Shown here: piece by piece, positions 9,021-18,556 of the stretch
Layout of the letters: each line of letters starts with the position of its first letter
How positions within the stretch are numbered: the first letter of the stretch is position 1
Assembly: GCA_027484145.1 (NCBI GenBank)
Contig: JAIXUH010000002.1
Location: 310,001-374,000 of the forward strand
Length of the DNA: 64,000 nucleotides
Direction: 5' to 3'
DNA from: Rhodobacter sp.
GTDB lineage: Bacteria > Pseudomonadota > Alphaproteobacteria > Rhodobacterales > Rhodobacteraceae
The notes under the pieces: generated by a model
Database searches by the model: none
Told to the model about the DNA's origin: nothing
The model's input: the letters and a program-made list of their open reading frames with translations, nothing else
Position numbers and translations under genes: made by a program

Positions 9021-10147
9021 GCAGCCATCCTTTGCCCGGCGCCGGCCCGCAACCAGCGGGGCCGTTGCGACAGCCACAGCAGGAACGCGCCGATCCCCAC
9101 CCCGGTCGCCGGGGCCACATAGACGGCCATCCACGCCGATGCATTCTGCATGGCCAGTCCGGTGCCTTGGGTGTTGATCAGCTGCACAAGGATCAGCAGC
9201 AGGATCGCAACCCCGATCTGCCGCCACAGGCCAAAGCGGCTGAACGCCCCCAAGAGCAGCGCAGAAAAGCCGATCAGCGCCGCTGCAAGCGCCAGAAACG
9301 GCAGCGCGATACGGGCATGCCCCTCTTGCAGCATCGCCGCGCGGGTCGCCCCGGTTTCGGCCATCAGCGCGTCGGTCGGGGCCAGCAGGTCCAGCGTCGG
9401 CAATTCATCCATCGTGCGGCCATCGCGGATGCCGCCTGCCAACATGGACCCGAGGTCATAGGTGACATCGGCAAAGCGGGTGACCGAAAGCTTGCGCCGC
9501 GTCTGGTCAAGGGTCTGGGTCATGCCATCGAACATCAGAAGCTTGGGCCCATGATCGCCGCGTGCCAGCAGGGCGCGACGTGCGGTATAGGTCACGCTTT
9601 CACCCGCCGTGCGGTCATCGCTCAGGAACACATCGCGCAGCTCGCCGTTCTGCGAAATCTCGCGGATATACAGCGTGACGCCCTCTGCGGGGTGCATGAA
9701 CTGCCCGTCACGCAAAAAGCGCGCGGTGACATTGTCGGAAATCTCGGCGCTGCGGTCGGCCAAGGTGGCGCGGCTTGCGGGCACCAGCACATGCGTCAGC
9801 ACCGACAGCATCACCACCACGATCAGCCCGAAATAGATCACCGGACGTGCCAGCCGGACGGACGAAAACCCCGTTGCCTGCATCACCACCAACTCGCTGT
9901 CACCCATCAGGCGGTTGGTCACATAGACCGCCGCCGCAAACGCCGAAATCGGCAGCACAAGGCGGATGACATTGGGCAGGGTCAAAAGCGAGAATTCGAC
10001 AAAGACCAAGGCCGACTGCCCGTCACCGATCAACTGGTCAAACAGGCCGACGGCCCTGTTGATCCAATAGACGGACACAAGCAGTAGCGAGAAGAAACCG
10101 AAAAGCGCAAGGAGTTGCGACAGCAGATATCTGTCGAATTTCGACAC
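9017..10147 (-). CDS. lptF: LPS export ABC transporter permease LptF
   Basis: A 376-residue partner of LptG with the same six-helix plus periplasmic jellyroll architecture (N-terminus SKFDRYLLSQLLALFGFFSL). The start is a GTG at 10147 with GAGGAG upstream. It is the first gene of a six-gene minus-strand operon and diverges from pepA across 153 bp, the same lptF/pepA arrangement seen in E. coli. Confidence 0.95.
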   Translation of the reverse strand: MSKFDRYLLSQLLALFGFFSLLLVSVYWINRAVGLFDQLIGDGQSALVFVEFSLLTLPNVIRLVLPISAFAAAVYVTNRLMGDSELVVMQATGFSSVRLARPVIYFGLIVVVMLSVLTHVLVPASRATLADRSAEISDNVTARFLRDGQFMHPAEGVTLYIREISQNGELRDVFLSDDRTAGESVTYTARRALLARGDHGPKLLMFDGMTQTLDQTRRKLSVTRFADVTYDLGSMLAGGIRDGRTMDELPTLDLLAPTDALMAETGATRAAMLQEGHARIALPFLALAAALIGFSALLLGAFSRFGLWRQIGVAILLLILVQLINTQGTGLAMQNASAWMAVYVAPATGVGIGAFLLWLSQRPRWLRAGAGQRMAA

Positions 10148-10300
10148 AGCCTGAAACTCTCCTCACGCGCCCATGAGCGACACTAACCAAATCGGCACGG
10201 CTTGGAAACTCATATCTGGTCATTGCCGGGCCTGCGGGCTAGCCTTTGCCGACGCTGGCCGCCATATCTGCGGCATTGACGCGCAAGGAAGAAGGTCCCC

Positions 10301-11773
10301 ATGTCCCATCCGGTTCCGATCCAGTTTCAAGCCACCGATGCCGAAGCCCTGTCCGGGGCAAAAGGCCGGATTGCCGTGTTTGCCGATGCCGGTGGCACGC
10401 TGTCGGCCACGCTGCGGCGGCTGGACCGCATGACCAAGGGGGCGTTCGGGCGATTTCTGGCATCGGATACCTTTGCCAAGCTGAAGCCGGGTGAAGCGCA
10501 GGACCTGGCCTATCCCGCCGGGATCGAGGCGGAGGCCATTCAGGTGATCCGCCTGCCGCGCAAAGCGACCGTGGCCGAGGCCCGCAAGGCCGGCGCCGCG
10601 ATTGGCAAGGCCCTGTCGCCCCTGCATACCGTGGTGATGGCCGAGGCGCACCCGATGGCGGCCGAGATTGCCTTTGGACTGGCCATGCGCGCCTATGACT
10701 TCCTGCCGCACAAGACGGCCGAACCAAAGCCCGTGGGGCCGGTCACGATGATGGTGGCCAACCCCGAGGCGGTGGCCGCTGCCGCCGCACCGGGGGCCGC
10801 CGTCGCCGAAGGTGTGTTCTTTACCCGCGATCTGGTGAATGAACCGGCCAACGTGCTGACCACCTATGATTTTGCCGCCCGTCTGGCCGCGATGCATGAA
10901 CTGGGTCTGGATGTCGAGATTCTGGAAGAGGAAGACCTGACCCGCCTTGGAATGGGCGCGCTCTTGGGCGTTGGCATGGGGTCGGAAACGCCATCAAAAG
11001 TTGTGGTCATGCAATGGCATGGCGGCAAGAAAGGCGAGGCCCCCTTGGCCCTGATCGGCAAGGGCGTGGTGTTCGACACCGGCGGCATTTCCATCAAGCC
11101 TGCCGCCGGGATGGAAGAAATGACGATGGACATGGGTGGCGCAGGCGTTGTGGCGGGTGTCATGCGGACCTTGGCCCTGCGCAAGGCCAAGGCCAATGTG
11201 GTGGGTCTTGTGGGCCTTGTCGAAAACATGCCCGATGGCCGCGCACAGCGCCCCGGCGACGTGGTGAAATCGATGAAGGGCGACACGATCGAGGTCATCA
11301 ACACCGATGCCGAAGGCCGCCTCGTGCTGGCCGATGTGCTTTGGTATGCACAGGAACGCTTCAAACCCACGGCGATGATTGACCTTGCCACCCTGACCGG
11401 GGCCATCATCATCGCCTTGGGCCACGAAAACACCGGCGTGTTTTCCAACAATGACGACTTGTGCAACGCCTTTCTGAAGGCGGCGGGGCATGAGGGAGAG
11501 GGTGCATGGCGGATGCCGATGGGTGACGCCTATGATGCCAAGCTGAAATCGCGCATTGCCGACATGATGAACGTGGGCGGGCGTGATGGCGGTGCGATCA
11601 CGGCGGCGCAATTCCTGCAGCGGTTCGTCAAGCCCGATGTGCCGTGGTGCCATCTGGATATCGCGGGCACCGCATTGGTGAAATCTGACACGACCCTTGC
11701 GCCCAAAGGGGCCACGGGCTGGGGCGTGATGGCGCTGAACCGACTGATCCGCGACCGGTATGAGGCGAAGTAA
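10301..11773 (+). CDS. pepA: Leucyl aminopeptidase (M17)
   Basis: A 490-residue cytosolic di-metal aminopeptidase that removes N-terminal residues from peptides. The family signature NTDAEGRL starts near residue 334, and the metal and substrate-binding Lys/Asp lie in GKGVVFDTGGISIKP (around residue 253). A GGAAGAAGG element precedes the ATG. It is divergent from lptF and followed by holC, which matches the E. coli gene order. Confidence 0.95.
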   Translation: MSHPVPIQFQATDAEALSGAKGRIAVFADAGGTLSATLRRLDRMTKGAFGRFLASDTFAKLKPGEAQDLAYPAGIEAEAIQVIRLPRKATVAEARKAGAAIGKALSPLHTVVMAEAHPMAAEIAFGLAMRAYDFLPHKTAEPKPVGPVTMMVANPEAVAAAAAPGAAVAEGVFFTRDLVNEPANVLTTYDFAARLAAMHELGLDVEILEEEDLTRLGMGALLGVGMGSETPSKVVVMQWHGGKKGEAPLALIGKGVVFDTGGISIKPAAGMEEMTMDMGGAGVVAGVMRTLALRKAKANVVGLVGLVENMPDGRAQRPGDVVKSMKGDTIEVINTDAEGRLVLADVLWYAQERFKPTAMIDLATLTGAIIIALGHENTGVFSNNDDLCNAFLKAAGHEGEGAWRMPMGDAYDAKLKSRIADMMNVGGRDGGAITAAQFLQRFVKPDVPWCHLDIAGTALVKSDTTLAPKGATGWGVMALNRLIRDRYEAK

Positions 11774-11797
11774 CGCCATTGGGGCAGGGGGCGCGTC

Positions 11798-12256
11798 ATG
11801 GGAATTGTGATGTTCTATCACCTGACCCGGTCCACCGCCGAACAGACGGCCCGTACGTTGGTAGAGCGGGCCGTGACCCAAGGCTGGCGGGTGATGATCC
11901 GCAGCCCGGATGCGGTGTCGCTGGATCAATTGGATGCCCGTTTCTGGCTTGTACCCGAGGATGGCTTCTTGCCACACGGGCAGGCCGGTGGACCGCATGA
12001 CGCGGACCAACCTGTTTTGCTGGGTCCGGGGCCTGCAACCAACGGGGCCAAGGCGCTTGTCCTGCTGGACGGGGCCGATGTCAGCGATGACGAGGCCCGC
12101 GCGATGGAGCGGGTCTGGATCATCTTCGACGGTGCCGATACGCCAAGACTAACGCAGGCGCGCGAGATGTGGAAGCGGATCACCGCTGCGGGGCATCCGG
12201 CGCAATACTGGTCGGAAGACTCGGGCCGCTGGGAGAAGAAGGCCGAAAAACCCTAG
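11798..12256 (+). CDS. holC: DNA polymerase III subunit chi
   Basis: A 152-residue chi subunit of the replicative clamp-loader complex. It links the polymerase to SSB. The N-terminus (FYHLTRSTAEQTARTLVERA) and the FDGAD segment near the C-terminus are typical. The pepA-holC order is widely conserved, and the spacing is 24 bp. Its TAG stop overlaps the stop of the convergent protease gene in a shared CTAG. Confidence 0.93.
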   Translation: MGIVMFYHLTRSTAEQTARTLVERAVTQGWRVMIRSPDAVSLDQLDARFWLVPEDGFLPHGQAGGPHDADQPVLLGPGPATNGAKALVLLDGADVSDDEARAMERVWIIFDGADTPRLTQAREMWKRITAAGHPAQYWSEDSGRWEKKAEKP

Positions 12257-12828
12257 CGCCGCAGCACCATTTCGTTGCCCGCCATCTCGATCCGGTAGCG
12301 GCCCAGATAATCCATGCCCAAGAGCGAGATATCCATTTCGCCCTCGTTCACCCAAGCGGTCAGGTCGGCGTCCTGATAGGGGCCAAGCGTCACTTCGGGC
12401 AGGGTGACGCGGGCGGTGCGGACGGTGCCATTGGCGGTGCGCGCCTCGCCCATATACAGCAGAGACGCAGGATCAATGCCAAGGCGGCGCGCATCTTCGG
12501 TGGACAGAACCACGTTGCTGGCACCGGTATCGGCCATGAACTGCACGGTTGTGCCATTCACCTCGACCATCAGGTAATAATGCCCGTCCTCGGCGCGGGG
12601 CACGCGGATCTCTCCCCCTTCGGCGACCGATTGGCGCGGCAAGATATCAGTGCGGATGTCCTGCCACAGGCCGTAGCCCGCCACGGCACCCACAAAGATC
12701 ATGCCCCATGCAGCGGCGGCGCGCATGGCCACGCCAAGCCGACCGCGATATTCCACCAGCACCCAACCCCCAAGGGCGGCAAGCAGCAGCCCCAGATAGG
12801 CCAGTCTGGCCCAGACATCACCGTCCAT
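12253..12828 (-). CDS. Membrane-anchored retropepsin-like aspartic protease (clan AA)
   Basis: A 191-residue protein with two N-terminal membrane helices (about 5-24 and 33-52) and a C-terminal domain of the single-copy retroviral type. The catalytic motif is MADTGAS, followed by the downstream LLGMDYLGR hydrophobic-Gly motif. It resembles the TIGR02281 family, which would dimerise to be active. The ATG at 12828 is chosen for a GGAG seven bases upstream. The substrate is unknown. The protease domain probably faces the periplasm (inference). Confidence 0.85.
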   Translation of the reverse strand: MDGDVWARLAYLGLLLAALGGWVLVEYRGRLGVAMRAAAAWGMIFVGAVAGYGLWQDIRTDILPRQSVAEGGEIRVPRAEDGHYYLMVEVNGTTVQFMADTGASNVVLSTEDARRLGIDPASLLYMGEARTANGTVRTARVTLPEVTLGPYQDADLTAWVNEGEMDISLLGMDYLGRYRIEMAGNEMVLRR

Positions 12829-12899
12829 CAGCGTCTCCTGCCCGATTGCAGAACAGGTGGGGGCCAATGGGGCCGGATGCAAGCCACCTTACGCATCTG

Positions 12900-13514
12900 T
12901 CAGATCAGGCCAGTCTGGCGCACACCGTCGATGACGAATTGCACCGAAAGCGCGGCCAACAACATCCCCAAGAGGCGGGTGATCACGATGGTGCCGGTGC
13001 GGCCCAGCAAGCGCTCCAGCGGCGGAGAGGCCAGAAGGAACAGATAGGTCACGACGATCATGCCCCAAAGCAAACCCAGCACCGCCAATGCGGCGGGCCA
13101 GCTTCCGCCCGATTGCCCCATCAGCAGGATCATGGTCGCAATCGCCCCCGGCCCGGCAATCAGCGGCGTGGCAAGAGGAAACACAGAAGGGTCATGATCG
13201 GGGTCGGGGTGTTGCCCTTCGCGGCGTTGCGTGCGGCGTTCAAACAGCATGTCCAGCGCGGTCAGGAACAACAGGATACCGCCCGCGATGCGAAACGCGG
13301 GCATCGAGATACCGATGAAGCCAAGAATGGCCTCGCCTGCAAGGCCGAACAGCGTCAGGAGAACCGCCGCGATGATACAGGCCCGCAAGGCCATGGCGCG
13401 GCGGCGGTCGTTTGACATGCCTTGGGTCAGCGCAATGAACAAGGGCACCAGCCCGGGCGGGTCGATCACCACGAACAAGGTGGCAAAGGCGGTGATCAGA
13501 AACGCGCTATCCAT
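12900..13514 (-). CDS. MarC family integral membrane protein
   Basis: A 204-residue protein with about six hydrophobic helices and the family features FVVIDPPGLVPLF near the N-terminus and PLATPLIAGPGAIATMILL in the middle. MarC proteins are inner-membrane proteins of uncertain function. The name comes from the mar locus, but a role in drug resistance is not supported. Located 71 bp downstream of the protease start on the same strand. Confidence 0.9.
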   Translation of the reverse strand: MDSAFLITAFATLFVVIDPPGLVPLFIALTQGMSNDRRRAMALRACIIAAVLLTLFGLAGEAILGFIGISMPAFRIAGGILLFLTALDMLFERRTQRREGQHPDPDHDPSVFPLATPLIAGPGAIATMILLMGQSGGSWPAALAVLGLLWGMIVVTYLFLLASPPLERLLGRTGTIVITRLLGMLLAALSVQFVIDGVRQTGLI

Positions 13515-13561
13515 GACGGCAGGCTAGGGCGCGCCGCAGGTTGCGGCAAGGGGAAATCCCG

Positions 13562-14020
13562 TCAGACGATGCGCGGGCCAAGGGTGGCAGGGTCGATGCC
13601 GGGGGTGGACCAGAACTCAGCCGCAAAGGGGGGCAGTTCGGCCAGAACACGTTCCAGATCCTGCTGCAGGACGGCGCGACGCAGGGCAATGGCGGTGGCC
13701 GCGACACAGTTTTCCGGGGCGATGTTGTGCTGGTGACGCAAGGCGCGGGCCTCTGCCGTCCAATCCTCCCGCGTGCCGGGGGGCAGGATCGGGGCCGACA
13801 GATCCCACCGCGCCACGAAGAGCGCGCGCAGCACCGATGGCAGCACTTGGGCAAAGTCGATGGCCTGCTGCGGCGTCAGCCGCGCGCGAAAGGCCCGCAG
13901 CACACCTTCGACGGCGGTAAAGGTGGTGTGGTCGGTGACCAAACCCATTTCGTCGCGCGCATCGGCAAGAAAGGCCTGCCATTCCCGCGTTGCCTGCCGA
14001 TATGTCCAGGGCATTGGCAT
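13562..14020 (-). CDS. DUF2267-like protein
   Basis: A 152-residue soluble, helical protein. The pattern of a short helical repeat with AVEGVLRAFRARLTPQQAIDFAQVLPSVLRALF resembles DUF2267 proteins, which are often stress-associated and of unknown biochemical role. No signal peptide or catalytic motif is visible. It starts three bases downstream of the ABC-F gene stop, so the two are probably cotranscribed. Confidence 0.7.
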   Translation of the reverse strand: MPMPWTYRQATREWQAFLADARDEMGLVTDHTTFTAVEGVLRAFRARLTPQQAIDFAQVLPSVLRALFVARWDLSAPILPPGTREDWTAEARALRHQHNIAPENCVAATAIALRRAVLQQDLERVLAELPPFAAEFWSTPGIDPATLGPRIV

Positions 14021-14023
14021 GGC

Positions 14024-15874
14024 TTAACCTGCGGCGGTTTCCAGCTTTTCCTGCGCGCTGATCCACATTGCCTCGGCCCGGTCCAGACCATCCATCAACT
14101 CGGCGTATTTCTTGTTCCATGTCTCCAACTCGCCGATGCGGTCGGATTCATAAAGGGCCGGATCTGCCAGTTTCTTGGCCAGTTTGTCGCGCATTTCGTT
14201 CAGCTTGTTCAGCCGTTCTTCGCATTTGCGCACTTCGGCCTTCAGGGCAAGCACTTCGTCGCGGCTGGCTTTCTTTGGCTTTTCAACGGGTTTTGGGGCG
14301 ACCTTTACGTCTTCGTCGCCCGCAAGCAGCATCTTGCGATAGGCTTCCAGATCGTCCGTATAGGGTGTCACAGCGCCACCCTTGACCAGCCACAACCGGT
14401 CGGCCACCAGAGACAGCAGGTGCATATCGTGGCTGACAAGGATCACCGCACCGGTGTATTCGGTCAGCGCCTCGACCAGTGCTTCGCGGCTTTCGATATC
14501 AAGGTGGTTGGTCGGTTCGTCCAGGATCAGAAGGTGCGGCGCATCCAGCGTGGCCAACAAGAGCGACAGCCGCGCCTTTTGCCCGCCCGAAAGCCGCCCC
14601 ACCACGGTTTCCGCCTGTTCGGCCATCAGGCCAAAGCCCGCAAGCCGGGCGCGCAAGCGGGGCTGGCCTTCTGCGGGGCGCAGGCGTTGCAGGTGCTGCA
14701 GCGGGGTTTCGTCGATGTAAAGCTCATCCACCTGATGCTGCGCGAAATAGCCGATCCGCAGTTTGGATGACCGGGTGATACGCCCCTCGGCCGTTTCCAG
14801 CTTGCCCGCCAGCAGCTTCGACAGGGTCGATTTCCCCTCGCCGTTGCGGCCCAAAAGGGCGATGCGGTCATCCTGATCGATCCGCAGGCTGAGTTTCTTC
14901 AGCACAGGCGGGCCGCCATAGCCCACGGCCCCGCCCTCGATGTTGATGATCGGGGGCGACAGTTCTTCGGGCGCGGGGAAGGTGAAGACGACCTTCTTCG
15001 CCTCTTCCGGGGCGGTGATCGGCGTCATCTTTTCCAGCATCTTCACGCGGCTTTGTGCCTGCACAGCCTTGGAGGCCTTGGCCTTGAACCGGTCGACAAA
15101 GCTTTGCAGATGCGCGCGGCGGGCGTCTTGCTTTTTCGCCTCGGCCTGCAACACGGCACGGCGTTCGGCCATCTGGCGGGCGAACTGGTCGTAAGGGCCG
15201 TTCCAATAGGTCAGCTTCTTGGCATCCAGATGCAGAATGCCCTGCACGGCGCGGTTCAACAGGCCACGGTCATGGCTGATGATCAGCACGGTGTGGGGAT
15301 ATTTGGCCAGATAGCTTTCCAGCCACAACGCGCCTTCAAGATCAAGGTAGTTGGTCGGTTCGTCCAAGAGCAAAAGGTCGGGCTGGGCGAACAGCACACC
15401 AGCAAGCGCCACCCGCATCCGCCAACCGCCTGAAAAGTCAGAGCAAGGCCGCCGCTGCGCCTCGGCATCAAAGCCAAGGCCTTTGAGGATGGCTGATGCG
15501 CGGCCTTCGGCACTCCACGCGTCAATGTCCGACAGGCGGGCCTGAATTTCGGCAATGCGGTGCGCATCCTTTGCCGTCTCAGACTCGGTCAGCAGGGCGG
15601 TGCGTTCTTCATCCGCCTGCAGAACGGTGTCGAGCAGCGAGGTGGACGAAGACGGCACCTCTTGCGCGACACCCCCGATGCGGGACCGGGTGGGAAGGCT
15701 GATCTCGCCGCCTTCCAGGGCCAGTTCGCCCCGGATCAGGCGGAACAGCGTGGTTTTACCGGCACCATTGCGGCCGACAAGACCCACCTTGTGGCCCGTT
15801 GGAATGGTGGCCGACGCCCCTTCGAACAGGGGGCGGCCTTCGACATTGTAGGTGATGTTTTCAATGCGCAGCAT
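14024..15874 (-). CDS. ABC-F ATPase, YheS-like
   Basis: A 616-residue cytosolic protein with two ABC ATPase domains and no membrane helices. It has Walker A GRNGAGKTT and GRNGEGKST, two signature motifs (SDFSGGWRMR and GRLSGGQKAR), two Walker B LLLDEPTN/LILDEPTN, and the interdomain linker (about 240-320) with HLQSFVDRFKAKASKAVQAQ. A C-terminal coiled coil follows. The motif pattern is that of YheS-type ABC-F proteins, which act on the ribosome. The ATG at 15874 starts at LRIENITYNVEG, where homology begins. Confidence 0.92.
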   Translation of the reverse strand: MLRIENITYNVEGRPLFEGASATIPTGHKVGLVGRNGAGKTTLFRLIRGELALEGGEISLPTRSRIGGVAQEVPSSSTSLLDTVLQADEERTALLTESETAKDAHRIAEIQARLSDIDAWSAEGRASAILKGLGFDAEAQRRPCSDFSGGWRMRVALAGVLFAQPDLLLLDEPTNYLDLEGALWLESYLAKYPHTVLIISHDRGLLNRAVQGILHLDAKKLTYWNGPYDQFARQMAERRAVLQAEAKKQDARRAHLQSFVDRFKAKASKAVQAQSRVKMLEKMTPITAPEEAKKVVFTFPAPEELSPPIINIEGGAVGYGGPPVLKKLSLRIDQDDRIALLGRNGEGKSTLSKLLAGKLETAEGRITRSSKLRIGYFAQHQVDELYIDETPLQHLQRLRPAEGQPRLRARLAGFGLMAEQAETVVGRLSGGQKARLSLLLATLDAPHLLILDEPTNHLDIESREALVEALTEYTGAVILVSHDMHLLSLVADRLWLVKGGAVTPYTDDLEAYRKMLLAGDEDVKVAPKPVEKPKKASRDEVLALKAEVRKCEERLNKLNEMRDKLAKKLADPALYESDRIGELETWNKKYAELMDGLDRAEAMWISAQEKLETAAG

Positions 15875-15913
15875 GCCCGGTGCCTTGCCCCAGCCACGCG
15901 GTGCCGTCAAGCG

Positions 15914-16630
15914 TCAGAGCGCGGCGGGGCGGCGATACCACGCATAGGCGGTGATCGCCGCCATAGCCGCCGCTGCCGCCACAGCAGCGAGTGCCACCAA
16001 AAGGTTGCTTTGCACATTGGCAACCACAATCCCGATCAGAGCCCAGACAACCGTGATGCCATAAACCGGCATCTGCGGGCGAACCCATTGCACTGCGCCC
16101 GCCAAAACCAGCACGATGGCCACCATCGCCAAGGCGCTGGTGGTATCGCCCAGCAAGCCATAGCCCGCCAGAACGACCCCGGTGGAAACAGCCGCCGCCG
16201 CCGACAGCCAGCCTGCGTAAATGGCAAGCGGGGCCGACAACATCCAGCGGTCGGTAAACTCATCCGCCTGCACAAAGGCTGCCAATGCCGTGGCCCACAT
16301 CAGCAAAATGCCAAAGGTCGCCACCAGCGGAAAGCGCGCCGCAATGGCCAGCCAAACTGCGCCGATGACCAGAGACACCATCAGCGCCACGCGCACCTGA
16401 TCCCAGTCATCGCTATGCGCGCGCCGCCAGAAACCAAAGGCGGCATGGGCAATCAGCCACAGATAGATGATCGACCAGATCGAAAAGGCGTAGCCCGCCG
16501 GCTGCACCGCAGGATCGGTGATCTGCACGGGAAACTGCGACGGGTCATAGCCGGTGAAGGGCGCAGTCACAAAGGGCGCCACGCCAAAGGCAATGGTGGC
16601 AAGCAACAGAAAAAGCGCGCGAAGGGTCAT
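15914..16630 (-). CDS. TspO/MBR-like tryptophan-rich membrane protein
   Basis: A 238-residue hydrophobic protein with about six to seven helices. The segment PAGYAFSIWSIIYLWLIAHAAF resembles the helix in TspO/MBR-related proteins, although the protein is longer than classical TspO (about 160 residues). A function such as tetrapyrrole handling would be a guess. The ATG at 16630 has AAGG seven bases upstream. It lies downstream of serS on the same strand. Confidence 0.65.
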   Translation of the reverse strand: MTLRALFLLLATIAFGVAPFVTAPFTGYDPSQFPVQITDPAVQPAGYAFSIWSIIYLWLIAHAAFGFWRRAHSDDWDQVRVALMVSLVIGAVWLAIAARFPLVATFGILLMWATALAAFVQADEFTDRWMLSAPLAIYAGWLSAAAAVSTGVVLAGYGLLGDTTSALAMVAIVLVLAGAVQWVRPQMPVYGITVVWALIGIVVANVQSNLLVALAAVAAAAAMAAITAYAWYRRPAAL

Positions 16631-16682
16631 GGTCAGCCTTGAAAATGGGTCAGTGACACAACGCCAAAGGTGCGGTTCGGTT

Positions 16683-17972
16683 TCACGCCAACTGCCCTTC
16701 GGGGGTGATCTTTGTCTTGCCGCCCAGATAGGGGTGCAACACGGCGGGAAGGTCCACCGAGCCATCGACTTGCTGGCCGTTTTCCAGCACGGCAATCAGG
16801 CAGCGCCCAACCGCAAGGCCCGATCCGTTCAGCGTGGCCAGAAACTCGGGCTTGCCACCTGCCGGGCGATAGCGCGCATTCATGCGGCGCGCCTGAAAGG
16901 TGCCGCAGGTCGAGCAGGACGAGATTTCGCGGAAACGGTTCTGCCCCGGCAACCAGACCTCAAGGTCATGGGTCTTCTGGCTGCCAAAGCCCATGTCGCC
17001 GGTGCAGAGCACGATGGTGCGATAGGGCAGGCCGAGTTTCTCCAGGATCGCCTCGGCGCATTTGGTCATGCGCTCATGTTCGGCAAGCGCCGACTCTGGC
17101 GTGCAGATCGTCACCATCTCGACCTTTTCGAACTGGTGCTGGCGCAGCATGCCGGTGGTATCCTTGCCCGAGGACCCGGCTTCTGACCGGAAGCATTGGG
17201 TGTGCGCTGTCATGCGGATGGGAAGCGTGGCCTCGTCCAGAAGTTCTCCCGCGACGGTATTGGTCAGCGTGACCTCGGACGTGGGGATCAGCCACCAGCC
17301 ATTGGTGGTCTGGTAGCTGTCCTCGGCAAACTTCGGCAACTGGTTGGTGCCATACATGGCCTCGTCCTTCACCAGCACCGGCGTCCACATTTCGGTCAGG
17401 CCGTGGTCGGTGATGTGGGTATCCAGCATGAACTGCGCGAGCGCGCGGTGCACCCGGATCACCGCACCTTTCAATACCACAAATCGGCTGCCCGACAGTT
17501 TGGCCGCCGTTTCGAAATCCATCCCCGGCTTCACGCCCGGAATTTCGAAGTGTTCGACCGGGGCAAAGTTGAACTGCCGCGGTGTGCCCCAGCGGCGCAC
17601 TTCAACGTTGCCATCCTCATCATGGCCAAAGGGCACTTCGTCCAAGGGCAGGTTGGGGATGCGCATCAGCATGTCGCGCAGACGGTCGTCTTCCTCGGCG
17701 GCTTCGCTGGTCAGACGGGCAATCTCGGCCTTTTTGTCGGCCACAATGGCGCGCAGACGCTCGAATTCCGCATCATCCCCACGGGCCTTGGCGGCGCCCA
17801 CCTCTTTGCTGGCGCGGTTCTGTTCGGCCTGTGCGGTTTCGGCGGCGGCAATCTTGGCCCGGCGGTCGGCATCCAGCGCCAGAATCTCGGGCGATGCCGC
17901 TGGCAGGCCCCGGCGCGACAGCGCGGCATCAAATGCAGCGGGGTTTTCGCGGATGGCGCGGATGTCATGCAT
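16683..17972 (-). CDS. serS: Seryl-tRNA synthetase
   Basis: A 429-residue class II synthetase that charges tRNA-Ser. It has the long antiparallel coiled-coil N-terminal arm (about 30-110) that grips the tRNA long variable arm, motif 2 ([17 protein letters not shown]) and motif 3 ([19 protein letters not shown]). Length is normal. The start at 17972 opens [11 protein letters not shown], as in homologues, and the gene is divergent from yajC. Confidence 0.97.
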   Translation of the reverse strand: MHDIRAIRENPAAFDAALSRRGLPAASPEILALDADRRAKIAAAETAQAEQNRASKEVGAAKARGDDAEFERLRAIVADKKAEIARLTSEAAEEDDRLRDMLMRIPNLPLDEVPFGHDEDGNVEVRRWGTPRQFNFAPVEHFEIPGVKPGMDFETAAKLSGSRFVVLKGAVIRVHRALAQFMLDTHITDHGLTEMWTPVLVKDEAMYGTNQLPKFAEDSYQTTNGWWLIPTSEVTLTNTVAGELLDEATLPIRMTAHTQCFRSEAGSSGKDTTGMLRQHQFEKVEMVTICTPESALAEHERMTKCAEAILEKLGLPYRTIVLCTGDMGFGSQKTHDLEVWLPGQNRFREISSCSTCGTFQARRMNARYRPAGGKPEFLATLNGSGLAVGRCLIAVLENGQQVDGSVDLPAVLHPYLGGKTKITPEGQLA

Positions 17973-18214
17973 GATGGGCCTCGTCCTTTCAGGTCTGTGG
18001 GCGGCTTATGCCTGATTTGGCACCGCGCGAAAAGGTGCTGCGAAAACACGTCTCGGGGGCTGTCATTCCGGGTAGTCCGGTCATATATGCGGCTTTGGCC
18101 GGGCCAGACCTGCCCGCCTTGCCTTGCCTATCACCCGCCTGTAGGGTGCCCGCCGACCGAACCCGACGAGAGATAACCGGGGCCGGACCCCGACCGACAG
18201 ACAAGAGGATGCCC

Positions 18215-18544
18215 ATGTTCGCAACCCCCGCCTTTGCACAGGCCGCCGCTGGCGGTGGTGCCGCCGCTGCCTTCACGTCCTTCATGCCGCTTATTCTGAT
18301 CTTCGGGATCATGTATTTCCTGCTGATCCGTCCGCAGCAGAAAAAACTGAAAGAGCACAAGGCCATGGTGGAAGCACTGCGCCGGGGTGATCAGGTGCTG
18401 ACCCAAGGCGGCATCGTCGGCAAGGTGACGCATGTGAACGAAGATGGCACCATCGTTGTGGACATCGCCGAAGGGGTGAAGGTCAAGGTCATCAAGTCGA
18501 CAATCGTTCAGGTGATGAACAAGACCGAACCTGCTGCGTCGTAA
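18215..18544 (+). CDS. yajC: Preprotein translocase subunit YajC
   Basis: A 109-residue single-pass membrane protein that forms the SecDF-YajC accessory complex. One hydrophobic segment (about 20-42) is followed by RPQQKKLKEHK and the conserved LRRGDQVLTQGGIVGKV. The ATG at 18215 is preferred over the ATG at 18209 because AGAGG is then at proper spacing. It is first in yajC-secD-secF. Confidence 0.95.
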   Translation: MFATPAFAQAAAGGGAAAAFTSFMPLILIFGIMYFLLIRPQQKKLKEHKAMVEALRRGDQVLTQGGIVGKVTHVNEDGTIVVDIAEGVKVKVIKSTIVQVMNKTEPAAS

Positions 18545-18556
18545 GGACAATCTGTC

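Noticed and set aside
10148-10300. Specific promoters between lptF and pepA
   Set aside because: The divergent layout requires promoters, but I could not find convincing -35/-10 pairs with proper spacing on either strand.
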